Positions 45,423 to 54,113 of a stretch of DNA of 64,000 nucleotides are shown piece after piece. The stretch covers positions 3,286,001 to 3,350,000 of the forward strand of contig BQOK01000001.1 in the NCBI GenBank assembly GCA_022835495.1. Direction: 5' to 3'. Made by a program: the position numbers and the translations under genes. Numbering within the stretch: the stretch's first letter is position 1; the number at the start of each line of letters is the position of its first letter. The notes below the pieces were generated by a model that was not told the DNA's origin, ran no database searches, and saw only the letters and a list, made by a program, of their open reading frames with translations. Source of the stretch: Oscillospiraceae bacterium (lineage in GTDB: Bacteria > Bacillota > Clostridia > Oscillospirales > Ruminococcaceae).

Positions 45423-46718
45423 TTACTCTTCGGTCAGGCAGGCGCCGCCCACCGGGCGGATGGCCAGCACGTGGCACATCCCCTCGCCCAGGGCCGCCTC
45501 CATGCCCATCCGGAACGCCTCCAGCCTGTGCAGCGGCACGAACGCCTGAATGGTGCCGGCAAAGCCGCCGCCGTGCACCCGGAACGCGCCCTCGCCGCCC
45601 AGCAGGTGCTCCGCCAGGGCCAGGGCCGCGGCCACCGGCTGCTCCTCCGCGGGCTTGGAATGGCAGGCCACGTTTTGCAGGTACATGAACGAGGACGCCC
45701 CGCTCTCCTTCACCAGCGTCAAAAAGCGTGCAAAATCGCCCGCCTCCAGGGCCTCGGCCTCGGCCGCCGCGCGGGCGTCGTCGGCGTAAAAATGCACGGC
45801 CCGCAGCACGGCCCGGTCGCCCAGGGCCCGGCGCAGCCCGGGCAGCTTTTCATAAAACACTTCCTCCGGTACCTGGCGCAGCACCTGGCCGCCGCAGGCG
45901 GCCGCCACCGCCCCCATCTCGGCGGGCACCGCGGCGTATTCGCCCGTCAGGTCGGCGTGATCCGCGCCGGTGTCGATCACGCACAGCGCGTACCCCTGGG
46001 CCGCCAGGTCCAGGCCGATGGGCCGCACCCTGGGCGCGGCCGGGTCGGCAAAATCAATGGCCACCACCCCACCCACCGAGCTGGCCATCTGGTCCAGCAG
46101 ACCGCTGGGTTTTTTGAAAAACACATTCTCGGCGTATTGGCCGATTTTGGCAATCTCCACCGCGTCCTGCCCGCCGCCGAACAGCCCGTTTACAATGTTG
46201 CCCAGCAGCACCTCAAAGGCCGCGGAAGACGAAAGCCCGCTGCCCTTCAGCACATTCGAAACCGTGTAGGCGTCAAAGCCCTGCACCTTGCAGCCCAGCT
46301 GGGCAAAGCGCGCACACACGCCCCGCACCAGTGCCGCCGAGTGGTTGGCCTCGCCCTCCGCAGGCTCCAGGCAGGAAAGCTCCACCACGTCCATGGGGTA
46401 CCCCTCAGACAATACCCGCACGGTATCGGTGCCGTTGGGCGCAGCCAGGGCGATCACGTCCAGGTTCACGCTGGCCGCAAGCACCCTGCCCCGCTGGTGG
46501 TCGGTGTGGTTGCCGCCCAGCTCGGTGCGGCCGGGGGCCGAGAAAAAGGCGTAGGACCGCTCCCCCTCGCCAAAGGCGGCGGCAAAGCCGGCCCCCAGGG
46601 CGGCATACCGGGCGCGGCAGGCGGCCAGCGGAATGCCCGCGCAGCCGTAAAGCGCGGTGAAAGCGGCGTCAAAGCGGCCCGCCTCCACCGCCTGTTTGAG
46701 CTCTTGGATGGTACGCAT
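45423..46718 (-). CDS. galK: galactokinase
   Basis: 431-residue GHMP kinase that makes galactose-1-phosphate. Signature GRTELGGNHTDHQRG carries the galactose contacts; the phosphate loop is KGSGLSSSAAFEV. Length fits the family. The start at 46718 follows AAGGAGG by 7 bases. It is the first gene of the Leloir operon; galE is not in the window. The beta-galactosidase at 5.3 kb can feed this pathway. Confidence 0.96.
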   Translation of the reverse strand: MRTIQELKQAVEAGRFDAAFTALYGCAGIPLAACRARYAALGAGFAAAFGEGERSYAFFSAPGRTELGGNHTDHQRGRVLAASVNLDVIALAAPNGTDTVRVLSEGYPMDVVELSCLEPAEGEANHSAALVRGVCARFAQLGCKVQGFDAYTVSNVLKGSGLSSSAAFEVLLGNIVNGLFGGGQDAVEIAKIGQYAENVFFKKPSGLLDQMASSVGGVVAIDFADPAAPRVRPIGLDLAAQGYALCVIDTGADHADLTGEYAAVPAEMGAVAAACGGQVLRQVPEEVFYEKLPGLRRALGDRAVLRAVHFYADDARAAAEAEALEAGDFARFLTLVKESGASSFMYLQNVACHSKPAEEQPVAAALALAEHLLGGEGAFRVHGGGFAGTIQAFVPLHRLEAFRMGMEAALGEGMCHVLAIRPVGGACLTEE

Positions 46719-46800
46719 GGTGGTGTTCCTCCTTACAGCGCTGCCCGGCCGGGCCGGGCCTTGTGGGCCCCCGGTGGTTCCGGCGGGCTCTTCTGCCACC

Positions 46801-46809
46801 ATTATAGCA
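46801..46809 (-). promoter_or_regulatory. extended -10 promoter of the gal operon
   Basis: Minus strand TGC-TATAAT (TATAAT at 46801-46806), 83 bases before galK. No good -35 is seen, so activator control is possible. Confidence 0.55.
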
Positions 46810-46887
46810 CAAAGACCGGTGGGTTTCGTTGTCTGTTTGTTGCTTTTCGGCTGGATAAAACGCGCAACATCTCACCAGCGGCAGGGA

Positions 46888-46916
46888 TTGCGGACCTGCC
46901 CCGGCCGCTGTATAAT
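46888..46916 (+). promoter_or_regulatory. promoter of the DUF5107 gene
   Basis: TTGCGG (46888-46893), 17-base spacer, TATAAT (46911-46916), divergent from the gal operon. Confidence 0.65.
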
Positions 46917-46964
46917 GGTGCTTGACAAAACAGCGCGGCCCTGTTCCGCGCAGAGGAGCAACGT

Positions 46965-48977
46965 ATGCGTATCTATATGGACAAATTGACCCTTCCGGGC
47001 GCGCTGCCCGGCCCGGAGAGCCCCCAGCCCGTATTCTGCGCCCCCCGGCGCGATATGGCCGTTCCGCAGGACGGCACCCTGCGCCCCGCCGAGCTCACAG
47101 GCTACGGCGCGGCCTGCGGCGCCCGCTGCCTGCCCTACCGCATGCAGGACCGGTACGCCCGCAGCGACGCGCCGGTCACGGTGGAGACCGCAGTGCTGGA
47201 AAACGACCGCCTGAAGGCCGTGTTCCTGCCCGGCCTCGGCGGGCGGCTGTGGTCGCTTTACAGCAAGGCCGAGGGGCGGGAGCTGCTGTTCCGCAACCCC
47301 GCGCTGCGCATTGCGAACCTGGCCATCCGGGGCGCCTGGTTCTCGGGCGGGATCGAGTGGAACCTGGGCCACACCGGCCACCACGTGTTCACCTGCGCGC
47401 CCCTGTATTGCTGCCGGGTCACCGCCCCGGACGGCGAGCAGTTCCTGCGCATGTACCAGTATGAGGCCATCGAGGGCCAGGTGCTCCAGCTGGACTTCCA
47501 TCTGCCGGACGGCGCCGCCCAGCTGGCAGTGCAGGTGCGCATTGAGAACACCCGCCCCGGGGAATCGCCTCTTTACTGGTGGACCAACACCGCCATGCCC
47601 CTGACCGGCGGCACCCGGGTGTTTTCCGGCACAGCCGAAGTTCTGTATCAGCTCACCCCTTCGCCGGAAAACCTGCAGCCGGGCTTCGGCATCTGCCGCA
47701 TGCCCTTCCAGCCCAACCTGCCCGGGGTGGATGTGAGCTTTCCCGCCCGCATCCCCCACTCGGTGGAATACTTTTTCCAGAACGGCCGCACCGACCTCGC
47801 CCCCTGGGAGGTCTGCGCCGAACCGGATGGCCGGGGCCTCTTCGAGCGCTCCACCCAGCCCCTGTTCGCCCGCAAGATGTTCTGCTGGGGCATAGGCCAG
47901 GGCGGGCGGCACTGGTGCGACTATCTGGCCCAGCCCGGCCAGGGCGATTACATCGAGATCCAGGCGGGCCTGGCCCCCAGCCAGCTCCACACCGCCCGCA
48001 TCGCCGGGCGGGGCGTAGTGCAGTTTGTGCAGCTGTTCGGCGCCTTCACCGCCCCGGCCGCCGCGGTGGCCGGGGAATGGAACGAGGCCCTGCCCGGGGT
48101 GGAGGCGGCGGTGGAATCGCTGCTGCCCGCGGCCCGGGTGAACGCGCTGGCCGCCCTTTACGCCGAAAAAGCCCTTTTGCCCGGCGGTGAGCTGCTCTGT
48201 GCGGGCGATGAGCGAGGCGGCCTGGAGCGGCTGCGCCGCCAGGCGGCGGGCCAGCCGGATTTTGCGCCGCACCTCGCCTTCCCCGCCCCCCGGGCGGGCA
48301 GCGAACTGGCCCCCTGGGCCGCGGTGCTGGCCGGCGAAATGCTGCCGGAAACCGAGCGCCCCCTGCCCTATATGACCGACCCCGCCTGGCTGCCCTTTTT
48401 GGAAGAGCTGGCCGCCCGCCCCGGCGCCGCCGGGCAGGCAAAATTCCAGTGCGCGGTGGCCCTGGCCGAAAACGGGCGCGAGAGCGAGGCTCTGCCCTTT
48501 TTTGAGCAGCTGGTGCGGCAGGGCAGCCCCTGGGCGGCCCACGCCCTGGGCCTGCTGCTGGCCCGCCAGGAGGAATGGCAGCTCGCAGCCGACGCCTTTG
48601 TGCTGGCCCACCGGCTGGAGGGCGACCGCCTGGATCCCAGCTTTGCCGAGCAGGCCCTGAACGCCCTGGTCCGGGCAGGCCGGCTGCAGGAGGCCTGGCA
48701 GCTCTGGCAGGCTTTGCCCCCGCGCCATCAGACCGAGACCGGGCGGCTCACCGCGGCCCAGGCGGCGGTTGCCCTGGGCCAGGATGCCTTTGTGGAGGAC
48801 TGCTTCACCCGGGAATACGCCTGCATCCGCGAGGGGGCGCTGGGGCTTGCGAACGTGTGGTTCGAGCACCAGGCCCGCCTTGCCTGCCGGCAAAAGGGCG
48901 TGCCCTTCACCCCCGCCGCTGTCGATTACAGCCTGCCCCTGCCCCGGGAACTGGATTTCCGCATGTTCGGCGCGTGA
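46965..48977 (+). CDS. DUF5107 protein, mutarotase-like fold plus helical repeats
   Basis: 670-residue cytoplasmic protein. Residues 60-340 fit the DUF5107 domain, a galactose-mutarotase-like beta-sandwich: ENDRLKAVFLPGLGGRLWSL, LFRNPALRIANLAIRGAWFSGGIEWNLGHTGH in separate short motifs, and YWWTNTAMP. The C-terminal 300 residues are Ala/Leu-rich helical repeats resembling TPRs (paired helices such as FFEQLVRQGSPWAAHALGLL). Function is not established; DUF5107 proteins often sit with carbohydrate genes. It is divergent from galK, so shared regulation is possible. GAGGAGC precedes the ATG. Confidence 0.85.
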   Translation: MRIYMDKLTLPGALPGPESPQPVFCAPRRDMAVPQDGTLRPAELTGYGAACGARCLPYRMQDRYARSDAPVTVETAVLENDRLKAVFLPGLGGRLWSLYSKAEGRELLFRNPALRIANLAIRGAWFSGGIEWNLGHTGHHVFTCAPLYCCRVTAPDGEQFLRMYQYEAIEGQVLQLDFHLPDGAAQLAVQVRIENTRPGESPLYWWTNTAMPLTGGTRVFSGTAEVLYQLTPSPENLQPGFGICRMPFQPNLPGVDVSFPARIPHSVEYFFQNGRTDLAPWEVCAEPDGRGLFERSTQPLFARKMFCWGIGQGGRHWCDYLAQPGQGDYIEIQAGLAPSQLHTARIAGRGVVQFVQLFGAFTAPAAAVAGEWNEALPGVEAAVESLLPAARVNALAALYAEKALLPGGELLCAGDERGGLERLRRQAAGQPDFAPHLAFPAPRAGSELAPWAAVLAGEMLPETERPLPYMTDPAWLPFLEELAARPGAAGQAKFQCAVALAENGRESEALPFFEQLVRQGSPWAAHALGLLLARQEEWQLAADAFVLAHRLEGDRLDPSFAEQALNALVRAGRLQEAWQLWQALPPRHQTETGRLTAAQAAVALGQDAFVEDCFTREYACIREGALGLANVWFEHQARLACRQKGVPFTPAAVDYSLPLPRELDFRMFGA

Positions 48978-48992
48978 CCTTTATACAAAATG

Positions 48993-49040
48993 CACCGGGC
49001 GGCCCCCGCATAAAAGCGGGGGCCGCCCGGTGTTCTTTTA
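48993..49040. terminator. bidirectional terminator
   Basis: CACCGGGCGGCCCCCGC-N6-GCGGGGGCCGCCCGGTG, a perfect 17-base stem followed by TTCTTTTATT, between the convergent DUF5107 and FAD-oxidase genes. Confidence 0.92.
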
Positions 49041-50801
49041 TTCCTTGCCCTCCCGCGCCAGGGGCGGGATGTCCGGCCGCAGATAGCGCTTTTGCTCCTC
49101 GGGCAGGTCCAGGCCCAGGGTGCCGCCCGGGTTCATGATGTTATCCGGGTCAAAGTGCCGTTTCAGCGCCCGGATCACGTCGTATTCCCGGTGCCCCACG
49201 CTGCCCTCCAGCCAGGGCCCGAACATCTTGCCGATGCCGTGATGGTGGCTCATGGAGGCGCCCGAGCGCTGGATCGCGTCCAGAATGCCCGCGTGGTAGG
49301 CGCGGTACTCCTCCGGGTCGCTCATCTTTGCAATAAAAATCCAGTACAGGTTCGCCCCCTGGGGGTACACATGGCTCATGTGGGTCATGCAGATGGTGTT
49401 GGGCCGGCTCTTGCAGTAGGCCCGCACCTCCCTGTGCACCCGGGCCATGTTGCTCCAGTTCACGCTGCACTCCATGGTATCGGTCACCAGGCCAAAATCC
49501 TGGATGGTGTCCCGCATGAAGGGGTCGCTGAACCGGCCCTTTTCCCAGCCCTTGGTCACATAGCCGGTCAGGCTCATGCCGCCGAACTGTTTGGCCACCC
49601 GGTGCATCACCCTTGCGCAGTTTTTGGAAAAGCCCTTTTCGCCGTTGGTAAAGCCCAGGTAGAGGCACATCTCCCCTTCCTTGAAGCCCCGCAGCTTGAA
49701 CAGCTTCATCAGCGGCGTTTCGTCCACCCCGTAAAGCCGCAGCATAATGCCGGTCTCCTCCGGGTCCGAGAGCCGGAACACCGAGGGGTGCCCCGCCTCG
49801 CACTGCATCATCTCCCGCGCGGCCGCCTGGGCGGTCTCCCAGTCCCGGAACATAAACGAAAAGCGCCGGATGGTCTCGGGGGTGTGGCGGAAGATTTTCA
49901 GGGTCACGTGGGTCAGCACCCCGAACGCGCCCTCGCCGCCCATCATGATCTGCCCCAGGTCCGGCCCGGTGGCCTTGCGGGGGTAGGCGTCGGTGCGGAT
50001 GGTGCCAATGGGGGTGGCATACTCCTGCGCCAGCACAATGTCGCTGATGCAGCCGTAATAGGTGCTGTTCTGCCCCGCGCCCCGGGTCACCACCCAGCCC
50101 CCCACCGAGGAATACTCGAAGCTCTGGGGAAAGTGCCCGCAGGTGTACGCCCGCTTTGCGCCGAAAAGCCGCACCGCGTCGTTCAGCGTTTCCTCCAGCT
50201 TGGGCCCGCTCATGCCCGCCTCCACCGTGATGGTCTGGTCCACCTCGTTAAAGGCCACCACCTTGTTGAAGCGCAGGCGCATGTCCAGCGAAACGCCGCC
50301 CTTCATGCACTCCACGCCCCGCGTTACCGACGATCCGCCGCCGTACACATACACGGGGATTTTTTCCTGCTGGCAGTAGGCAACGATCTGTTCGATCTGC
50401 TCCTTTGTGTCCGGGTACAGCACCGCGTCCGGGATGTTCTCCACAATTTTGCCCCGCAGCCGCAAAATGTCGTACATGGTTTTGCCGTATGCAACCGAGA
50501 GGCGGGCGTAATCGTCGGTGCGCAGGTACTCCGGCCCCACAATGGCCCGCAGCGCGTCCAGCTGCGCTTCGCTCAGGGCAATGGGCGCGTCGAACTGCAC
50601 CTCGTCCAGGCCCAGATCCTCGGTGTAGTGGTCAAAATCCGCGTCGGTCAGGCCGAAGGTCTCCTTGATCATCTTATATAGGGTCTCTTTGGGGGGCTTG
50701 ATCTGGTCCGGGCCGCCCCACTTAAAGATGGAGCGGTAGCTTTTGGGCGAATAATCGCCCCGGAACCAGTTGGGTTCAAAATCGCGGTATGGTTTTGACA
50801 T
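49038..50801 (-). CDS. FAD-linked oxidase, alkylglycerone-phosphate synthase-like
   Basis: 587-residue flavoprotein of the VAO/PCMH family. The FAD-binding half shows PVYVYGGGSSVTRG (pyrophosphate loop), AGMSGPKLEETL, GHFPQSFEYSSVGGWV and GGEGAFGVLT. The C-terminal FAD-linked oxidase domain ends with GASMSHHHGIGK and NIMNPGG, typical of alkyl-DHAP synthase relatives. In bacteria these relatives oxidise hydroxy acids or polyol derivatives more often than they make ether lipids. It is the last gene of the TetR-controlled cassette, directly after the FGGY kinase, so a redox step on a polyol or its phosphate is likely. Confidence 0.88.
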   Translation of the reverse strand: MSKPYRDFEPNWFRGDYSPKSYRSIFKWGGPDQIKPPKETLYKMIKETFGLTDADFDHYTEDLGLDEVQFDAPIALSEAQLDALRAIVGPEYLRTDDYARLSVAYGKTMYDILRLRGKIVENIPDAVLYPDTKEQIEQIVAYCQQEKIPVYVYGGGSSVTRGVECMKGGVSLDMRLRFNKVVAFNEVDQTITVEAGMSGPKLEETLNDAVRLFGAKRAYTCGHFPQSFEYSSVGGWVVTRGAGQNSTYYGCISDIVLAQEYATPIGTIRTDAYPRKATGPDLGQIMMGGEGAFGVLTHVTLKIFRHTPETIRRFSFMFRDWETAQAAAREMMQCEAGHPSVFRLSDPEETGIMLRLYGVDETPLMKLFKLRGFKEGEMCLYLGFTNGEKGFSKNCARVMHRVAKQFGGMSLTGYVTKGWEKGRFSDPFMRDTIQDFGLVTDTMECSVNWSNMARVHREVRAYCKSRPNTICMTHMSHVYPQGANLYWIFIAKMSDPEEYRAYHAGILDAIQRSGASMSHHHGIGKMFGPWLEGSVGHREYDVIRALKRHFDPDNIMNPGGTLGLDLPEEQKRYLRPDIPPLAREGKE

Positions 50802-50852
50802 GGCTTTGCATCTCTCCTTTTACACAGCGCGCCCAAAAAGCGCGGCAGGGTT

Positions 50853-52457
50853 TCACGGCGCCGGGGCCGGCTGCGGCTGTTCGGCGGCCGGGGCGGCGAA
50901 CTGCTCCTCCACCGCCTGCTCTTTTTTATACAGGGGCAAAAGGCGCGGGAATACCTTCTGAAACACCTGGGCATACAGCGCCTCGTACAGCCGGTGCTGG
51001 GCGACTTCCGGCTCAAACCGGTCCTTCACACGCACCATGGCCTGCGCCGCGGCCTGCATGTCCGGGTACACGCCCTTGGCGGCAAAGGCCACCATGCTGC
51101 TGCCCAGGCCGCTGGCCTCGTGGGTCTGGATGCGGTGCACCGGCAGGCCGAACATGTTTGCGGTGATCTGGCAGATCTCGTCGCTCTGGGCGCCGCCGCC
51201 CGCCGCATACAGCTCCCGCACCGTAAAGCCGCCCCGCTTTTCCAGGGTGCGCAGGCCGTCCAGCAGCGCGTAGTTGACCCCCTCGATGATGGCCCGGTAC
51301 AAATGGATGCGGGTGTGCCGGTCCGAAAAGCCCACGATGGACCCGCGGGCGGTGGGCATGGCGATACCGGGGGTAAAATAGGGCTGGAACAAAAGCCCCT
51401 CGCAGCCGGGCGGCACCTCGGCCAGCCGCCGGTTCAGCAGCTGCTCGGCGCTCACCCCCTTCTGCCGGGCCTCGGCCATCTCCTTGGCCGCGAACTCCCG
51501 CTTGAACCAGGATACCAGCCAGTATCCCCGGTAAATCTGCACCTCCGGGTTGTAGGCCCCTTTCAGCACCGCCGGGTAGGCGGGGATGAAGGGAAGCGGC
51601 TCCATGTAGCTTTGTGTGGTCACCTGCACCGTGGCGGTGGTGCCGAAGCTCAGCGCCGCCTTGTCCGGCCCTGTGCACGAAAGGCCCAGCGTTTCGCACC
51701 CCTTGTCCGAGCCGGTGGCGATCAGCTCCATGCCCTCGGGGATGCCGGTCTGCTCCCCCGCCCACCGGTGCACAAAGCCGATCCGTTCGCCCGGCTCCAC
51801 AACGCTGTACAGCTTTTCCGGCTCTACCTCAAAAATGCAGCGGCGGAGATCGCTCATGCGCATCCAGCGGCGCTCCTTGCTGTCAAAGGGGATGTGGCCG
51901 ATCAGGTTGGCGCAGCTGTCCACATAATGGCCGGTGAGGCGGTAGTTCAAATAGGCCGACAGCATTAGAAATTTGTGCGTCTTTTTCCAGATCTCCGGCT
52001 GGTTCACCTTGATCCAGTTGCAGGCGGACATGCGCCGCTGCAATTTCACCGACTCGTACATCCCAATGGCCGCAAAGGCCGCTTTGCCGGTGGCGGGGAT
52101 GCGGGGCAGGCCGTGGGCTTCCCGCTTATCCAGCCACAGGATGGCCGGGCGCAGCGGCTTGCCGTCTATATCCACGCACACGCAGGTATCGCGGATGCAG
52201 GTCAGGGTCACGGCAATGGCCCGCGCCCAGTCCGGGCCGGCCTTTTCCTTCAGCTCCCGGCTCGCCGCACACAGCTCCCGCCAGTAAAAGTCCGGGTCCT
52301 GCTCGGCCCAGTCCGGCTGGGGCGAAACATACGGCGTTTCGTACCGCCGCTGCGCCTTGTACAGGATGTTGCCCGCCGGGTCCACCAGCATGGCGCGGGC
52401 GCTCTGGGTGCCCAGGTCAAAGGTGAGCACCAGCGGCCCCCCGCCCTGTTCGCTCAT
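50853..52457 (-). CDS. FGGY-family carbohydrate kinase
   Basis: 534-residue ASKHA-fold sugar/polyol kinase. N-terminal phosphate loop LTFDLGTQSARAML, the substrate-site region WAEQDPDFYW, ILWLDKRE, and the C-terminal adenosine site YAAGGGAQSDEICQITA. FGGY kinases act on glycerol, xylulose, ribulose, erythritol and others; neighbours suggest a glycerol-like polyol. The Pro/Ala/Gln-rich C-terminal tail is unusual. The start codon overlaps the DUF1667 stop (ATGA), and AAGGAGG precedes it. Confidence 0.9.
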   Translation of the reverse strand: MSEQGGGPLVLTFDLGTQSARAMLVDPAGNILYKAQRRYETPYVSPQPDWAEQDPDFYWRELCAASRELKEKAGPDWARAIAVTLTCIRDTCVCVDIDGKPLRPAILWLDKREAHGLPRIPATGKAAFAAIGMYESVKLQRRMSACNWIKVNQPEIWKKTHKFLMLSAYLNYRLTGHYVDSCANLIGHIPFDSKERRWMRMSDLRRCIFEVEPEKLYSVVEPGERIGFVHRWAGEQTGIPEGMELIATGSDKGCETLGLSCTGPDKAALSFGTTATVQVTTQSYMEPLPFIPAYPAVLKGAYNPEVQIYRGYWLVSWFKREFAAKEMAEARQKGVSAEQLLNRRLAEVPPGCEGLLFQPYFTPGIAMPTARGSIVGFSDRHTRIHLYRAIIEGVNYALLDGLRTLEKRGGFTVRELYAAGGGAQSDEICQITANMFGLPVHRIQTHEASGLGSSMVAFAAKGVYPDMQAAAQAMVRVKDRFEPEVAQHRLYEALYAQVFQKVFPRLLPLYKKEQAVEEQFAAPAAEQPQPAPAP

Positions 52458-52840
52458 GGGTTCCCTCCTTCCCGCTCCAGGGTGCAGGTGGCCACCACCC
52501 GCACGCCGGTGCCCGCAAGGTCCTTCAGCACCTCGTCGCCACAGGCGACGGGGGCCTGCACCCTCACACGCCCCAGCTCGGCCATGGCCGCCTTCAGAGC
52601 TTCCTTGGGGATTTCCCCGTCGGTGCGCACCGGCAGCACCGGCAGCGCCGCCCCCAAAATGCGCACGGTGGTGGTCAGGCTGCGCACCGGGTGGGTCAGT
52701 TCGTCCCTTGCAAACTGGACCCCCTTGGGGCACAAGTTGCCCTTTACCGTGATCTGATCCCCCGCCCGCCGCACCGCAAGGCGGCAGCCGTTGGGGCACA
52801 CGATGCAGGTCATTTCTTTCTCAACTGCTTCGCCGGGCAT
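52454..52840 (-). CDS. DUF1667 protein
   Basis: 128-residue protein of the DUF1667 family, which is found almost always beside GlpA-like dehydrogenases and FAD oxidoreductases. An N-terminal Cys set (CIVCPNGC, then GNLCPKG) suggests an Fe-S or zinc site; a fourth Cys may be in VACGDEV. It may serve as the electron-transfer subunit of the glycerol-3-phosphate dehydrogenase-like complex (inference). Start at 52840 with GGAGG upstream. Confidence 0.9.
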   Translation of the reverse strand: MPGEAVEKEMTCIVCPNGCRLAVRRAGDQITVKGNLCPKGVQFARDELTHPVRSLTTTVRILGAALPVLPVRTDGEIPKEALKAAMAELGRVRVQAPVACGDEVLKDLAGTGVRVVATCTLEREGGNP

Positions 52841-52841
52841 G

Positions 52842-54113
52842 TCAGCCCACCTCCTCCAGCATGATCTCCAGCACACTGCCCTCTGCGGCGCCCAGCGCGC
52901 CCACCTCCAGCTCCACCCGCTCCATCTCGGGCGGGCGCAGGGCCCGGTAGGTTTTGCGCAGCACCTCCCGGCCGTCCAGCTTTACCAGCAGCCTGGTGCG
53001 GCCCCGCTCGGCACGGGTGCGGAAAAATAGCACCGCTTTTTGCGCGCCTGCCGCAAGGTCCAGCCGCCGGGGCACGCAGTACAGCAGGCTGTCGTCCGGC
53101 TCAATCCGGGCCAGCCGGCGCGGTGCGGCGGCCTTTGCCAGGGCGTATTCGGCCGCCGCCGCACCCGCGCCCTCGCCGCTCTCGCTCACATAGTCCACCA
53201 GGTCGTTCACGTGCAGCGCGTTGCCGCAGGCGAACACCCCGTCGGTCAGGGTTTGGTAATTCTGGTCGCAGAACGGGCCCTTGGTCCGCGGGTCCAGGGG
53301 CACGGCCAGCCGCTCGGCCAGCTCGTTTTCCGGGATCAATCCCACCGACAGGATCAGGCAGTCGCACGCCACGCGCTCCTCGGTGCCGGGGATGGGCCGC
53401 ATGGCCTCGTCCACGTCGCTGATCTCCACCGCTTCCAGCCGCCGCCGGCCAAAGGTGCGGGTCACCGTCCGGCTGGTGTAAAGCGGAATATCAAAATCCT
53501 CCAGGCACTGGCTGATGTTGCGGGAAAGGCCGCTGGGCGCGGGCTTTGCCTCATACACCCCCAGCACCCCGGCCCCCTCCAGGGTCAGCCGCCGCGCCAT
53601 AATCAGCCCAATGTCCCCCGAGCCCAGGATCACGCAGCGCCTCGCGGGCATCTGCCCCAACAGGTTCACATAGTGCTGCGCGCTGCCCGCGGTGAGCACC
53701 CCCGCCGGGCGTGTGCCATGAATGGCCACCTGGCGGGCCGTGCGCTCGCGGCAGCCGGTTGCCAGCACCAGGGCCTTTGCCTCCACCGTGGCAAGCCCTT
53801 TCCCGCTCACCAGGGTCAGCGCCGTGCCCCCCTCCCTGCGCTCAACGGCGGTGGCAAAGCTCTGCAGCGCCACCGTCACGCCGCTGGCGTTCACCCGGTC
53901 AATGAACACCTGCGCATACTCCGGGCCCGCCATCTTTTTGCCGAACCGCACCAGCCCGAACCCGTCGTGGATGCACTGCTTCAAAATACCGCCCAGGCGG
54001 TCCTCCCGCTCGATCAGCAGCACCCGCGCGCCCTTTCCGTCGGCGGCCAGCGCCGCCGCCATGCCCGCCGGGCCGCCGCCCAGCACCGCCACGTCGAACT
54101 GCTCATGCGTCAT
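52842..54113 (-). CDS. FAD/NAD(P)-dependent oxidoreductase of the GlpA cassette
   Basis: 423-residue pyridine nucleotide-disulfide-like flavoprotein. FAD site VAVLGGGPAGMAAALAA (residues 8-24 region), ALVLATGCRERTAR, second nucleotide site VILGSGDIGLIMARRL, and the C-terminal GVFACGNALHVNDLVD. Such proteins occur with GlpA and DUF1667 as the electron-accepting subunit. It overlaps the GlpA-like stop by 11 bases; AAGGGGG lies 8 bases before the chosen ATG, and an ATG 6 bases upstream is also possible. Confidence 0.88.
   Translation of the reverse strand: MTHEQFDVAVLGGGPAGMAAALAADGKGARVLLIEREDRLGGILKQCIHDGFGLVRFGKKMAGPEYAQVFIDRVNASGVTVALQSFATAVERREGGTALTLVSGKGLATVEAKALVLATGCRERTARQVAIHGTRPAGVLTAGSAQHYVNLLGQMPARRCVILGSGDIGLIMARRLTLEGAGVLGVYEAKPAPSGLSRNISQCLEDFDIPLYTSRTVTRTFGRRRLEAVEISDVDEAMRPIPGTEERVACDCLILSVGLIPENELAERLAVPLDPRTKGPFCDQNYQTLTDGVFACGNALHVNDLVDYVSESGEGAGAAAAEYALAKAAAPRRLARIEPDDSLLYCVPRRLDLAAGAQKAVLFFRTRAERGRTRLLVKLDGREVLRKTYRALRPPEMERVELEVGALGAAEGSVLEIMLEEVG

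Noticed and set aside
44829-46925. 698-codon plus-strand open frame over galT and galK
   Set aside because: Antisense shadow of two well-recognised genes; composition typical of GC-rich antisense frames.
46872-48893. 673-codon minus-strand open frame over the DUF5107 gene
   Set aside because: Antisense shadow; the plus-strand gene has promoter, ribosome site, terminator and a recognised domain.
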